Below, piece after piece: positions 37,864-38,586 of a stretch of 38,586 bases of DNA. The position numbers were made by a program, and so were the translations under genes. This DNA is from a virus. Every line of letters starts with the position of its first letter. The stretch's first letter is position 1. The notes under the pieces were generated by a model. The model made no database searches. It had not been told where the DNA came from and saw only the letters and a program-made list of their open reading frames with translations. Location: positions 1 to 38,586 of IMG/VR virus record IMGVR_UViG_3300035183_000435. One strand, 5' to 3'.

Positions 37864-38586
37864 CTACTTCTTCTTGACTATGTGAGACAGCGCGTTTTTC
37901 TCGTGCAGGTTTGCAATAAACTCGATGTAGTTGCCATATTCCGCGATCTCTCCTGCGCTGTAACCATTGTTTTCACCGATGCTCTTGAAGTTATTTTGCC
38001 AATCTTTTATCGAGTGTTTTATACAGCCGATTTGAATTTCATCAGAACCCCAATACGACACGTGATGTCTTGATCCGTTGAAGCTAAGAGTGCGGACGAT
38101 AACGCATTTCTCGATGCTCGCGCCTTTGCCGATTTTCGCGCCCCATCCGATGCTCGCGCCTTCACCGATGTTCGCGCCTTCACCGATGTTCGCGCCTTCG
38201 CCTATGTTCGCGTCCCATCCGATGCTCGCGTCTTCGCCTATGTTCGCGTCCCATCCGATGCTCGCGTCTTCGCCTATGTTCGCGCGTGGGCCGATGCTCG
38301 CGTCTTCGCCGATGCTCGCGCCTTCGCCGATGTTCGCGCCTTCGCCGATGTTCGCGCGGTGGCCGATTATCGCGCCGTCGCCGATTATCGCGCCGTCGCC
38401 GATGTTCGCGCCTTCGCCGATGTTCGCGCGTGGGCCGATGCTCGCGTCTTCGCCGATGCTCGCGCCTTCGCCGATGTTCGCGCGGTGGCCGATTATCGCG
38501 CCGTCGCCGATTATCGCGCCGTCGCCGATGTTCGCGCCTTCGCCGATGTTCGCGCGTGGGCCGATGCTCGCGTCTTCGCCGATGCT
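37864..38586 (-). CDS. Hexapeptide-repeat left-handed beta-helix protein (N-terminus cut by window)
   Basis: The frame is open from the right edge to a stop at 37864, giving 240 residues. About 26 hexapeptides of the type IGEGAN, IGEDAS, IGPRAN, IGDGAI and IGWDAN (pattern [LIV]GxxAx) run down to about 38110. These build a triangular left-handed beta helix. The C-terminal ~80 residues are a separate cap: FNGSRHHVSYWGSDEIQIG, then CIKHSIKDWQNNF, a helical region, and a Lys-rich tail. Transferases also use such helices, but no catalytic insert is visible; adhesion or structure is possible. A GTG at 38061 is internal, not the start. Confidence 0.85.
   Translation of the reverse strand, partial: SIGEDASIGPRANIGEGANIGDGAIIGDGAIIGHRANIGEGASIGEDASIGPRANIGEGANIGDGAIIGDGAIIGHRANIGEGANIGEGASIGEDASIGPRANIGEDASIGWDANIGEDASIGWDANIGEGANIGEGANIGEGASIGWGAKIGKGASIEKCVIVRTLSFNGSRHHVSYWGSDEIQIGCIKHSIKDWQNNFKSIGENNGYSAGEIAEYGNYIEFIANLHEKNALSHIVKKK
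38113..38586. repeat. 18-bp tandem repeats with a higher-order 144/126-bp unit
   Basis: Each 18-bp unit codes one hexapeptide. A block at 38281-38424 (144 bp, eight units) recurs at 38425-38550 (126 bp, seven units) and starts again at 38551. The second block equals the first minus exactly one unit, with the rest identical by eye. This points to recent duplication and slippage in multiples of 18, which keeps the frame. The array continues past the window. Confidence 0.9.

Noticed and set aside
107-38073. Numerous open frames on the plus strand, some over 150 codons (for example 799-1326, 18777-19664 and 32383-33003)
   Set aside because: They are mirror frames of well-supported minus-strand genes, with Cys/Ser/His-rich composition and no coherent operon spacing or domains.
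38113-38586. A regularly spaced repeat that could suggest a CRISPR array
   Set aside because: Repeats are contiguous 18-bp units with no spacers, fully in frame, and code hexapeptide repeats.
1-38586. Search for integrase, excisionase, cI-like repressor and attachment sites
   Set aside because: None could be supported; small HTH and RHH proteins are not enough to call a lysogeny module.

Overview
This 38.6-kb window is part of a tailed double-stranded DNA phage (or prophage) genome. Its virion genes are those of a siphovirus: large terminase, portal, head morphogenesis protein, scaffold, capsid protein, tail terminator, tail tube candidate, tail chaperones and a 1,031-residue tape measure. 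Every gene I can support lies on the minus strand, so transcription runs from high to low coordinates. The host is probably a member of the Bacteroidota. The evidence is repeated TAnnTTTG-type -7 boxes (TAAATTTG, TACATTTG, TATATTTG, TAATTTTG) upstream of genes, A-rich leaders with mostly no Shine-Dalgarno sequence, and protein styles typical of Bacteroidota phages. No integrase or clear lysogeny repressor is visible, and both window ends cut through genes.

Layout, in transcription order. 38.6-36.0 kb: an accessory stretch with a hexapeptide-repeat beta-helix protein coded by an 18-bp tandem repeat, a zinc-finger protein fused to a truncated cytosine methyltransferase start, and a gene pair ending in a ribbon-helix-helix-like protein. 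35.8-24.3 kb: a terminase small-subunit candidate, TerL, tail chaperones with a likely -1 frameshift, tape measure, tail-tip proteins, a beta-helix spike and a permuted papain-fold peptidase. 24.3-17.4 kb: a tail-like structural protein, major tail protein candidate, portal, head morphogenesis protein, scaffold and major capsid candidate. 17.3-12.6 kb: connectors, tail terminator, a fibre-like protein, holin and a membrane protein, ending in a strong terminator at about 12.57 kb.

12.5-0 kb is an early or replication block of densely overlapping genes. It includes a GHKL-type ATPase whose motifs appear in permuted order, zinc-finger and HTH proteins, and a recombination set (annealing protein, RecE-like PD-(D/E)XK nuclease, NinB-like protein, RusA). 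Two tRNA loci follow, then an initiator/helicase-loader pair, a MazG-like protein and a DUF3850 protein. The initiator gene carries short direct repeats next to an 86-bp AT-rich tract, an arrangement like the lambda origin inside gene O. A near-perfect copy of the full 25-bp repeat lies just before the terminase genes.

The most notable points are the likely origin and its distant copy, the permuted GHKL protein, the expandable beta-helix gene, separate promoter-terminator units around the capsid and tail-tube candidates, a non-canonical order of virion modules, and two odd tRNA loci. All names come from reading motifs; no database search was run.
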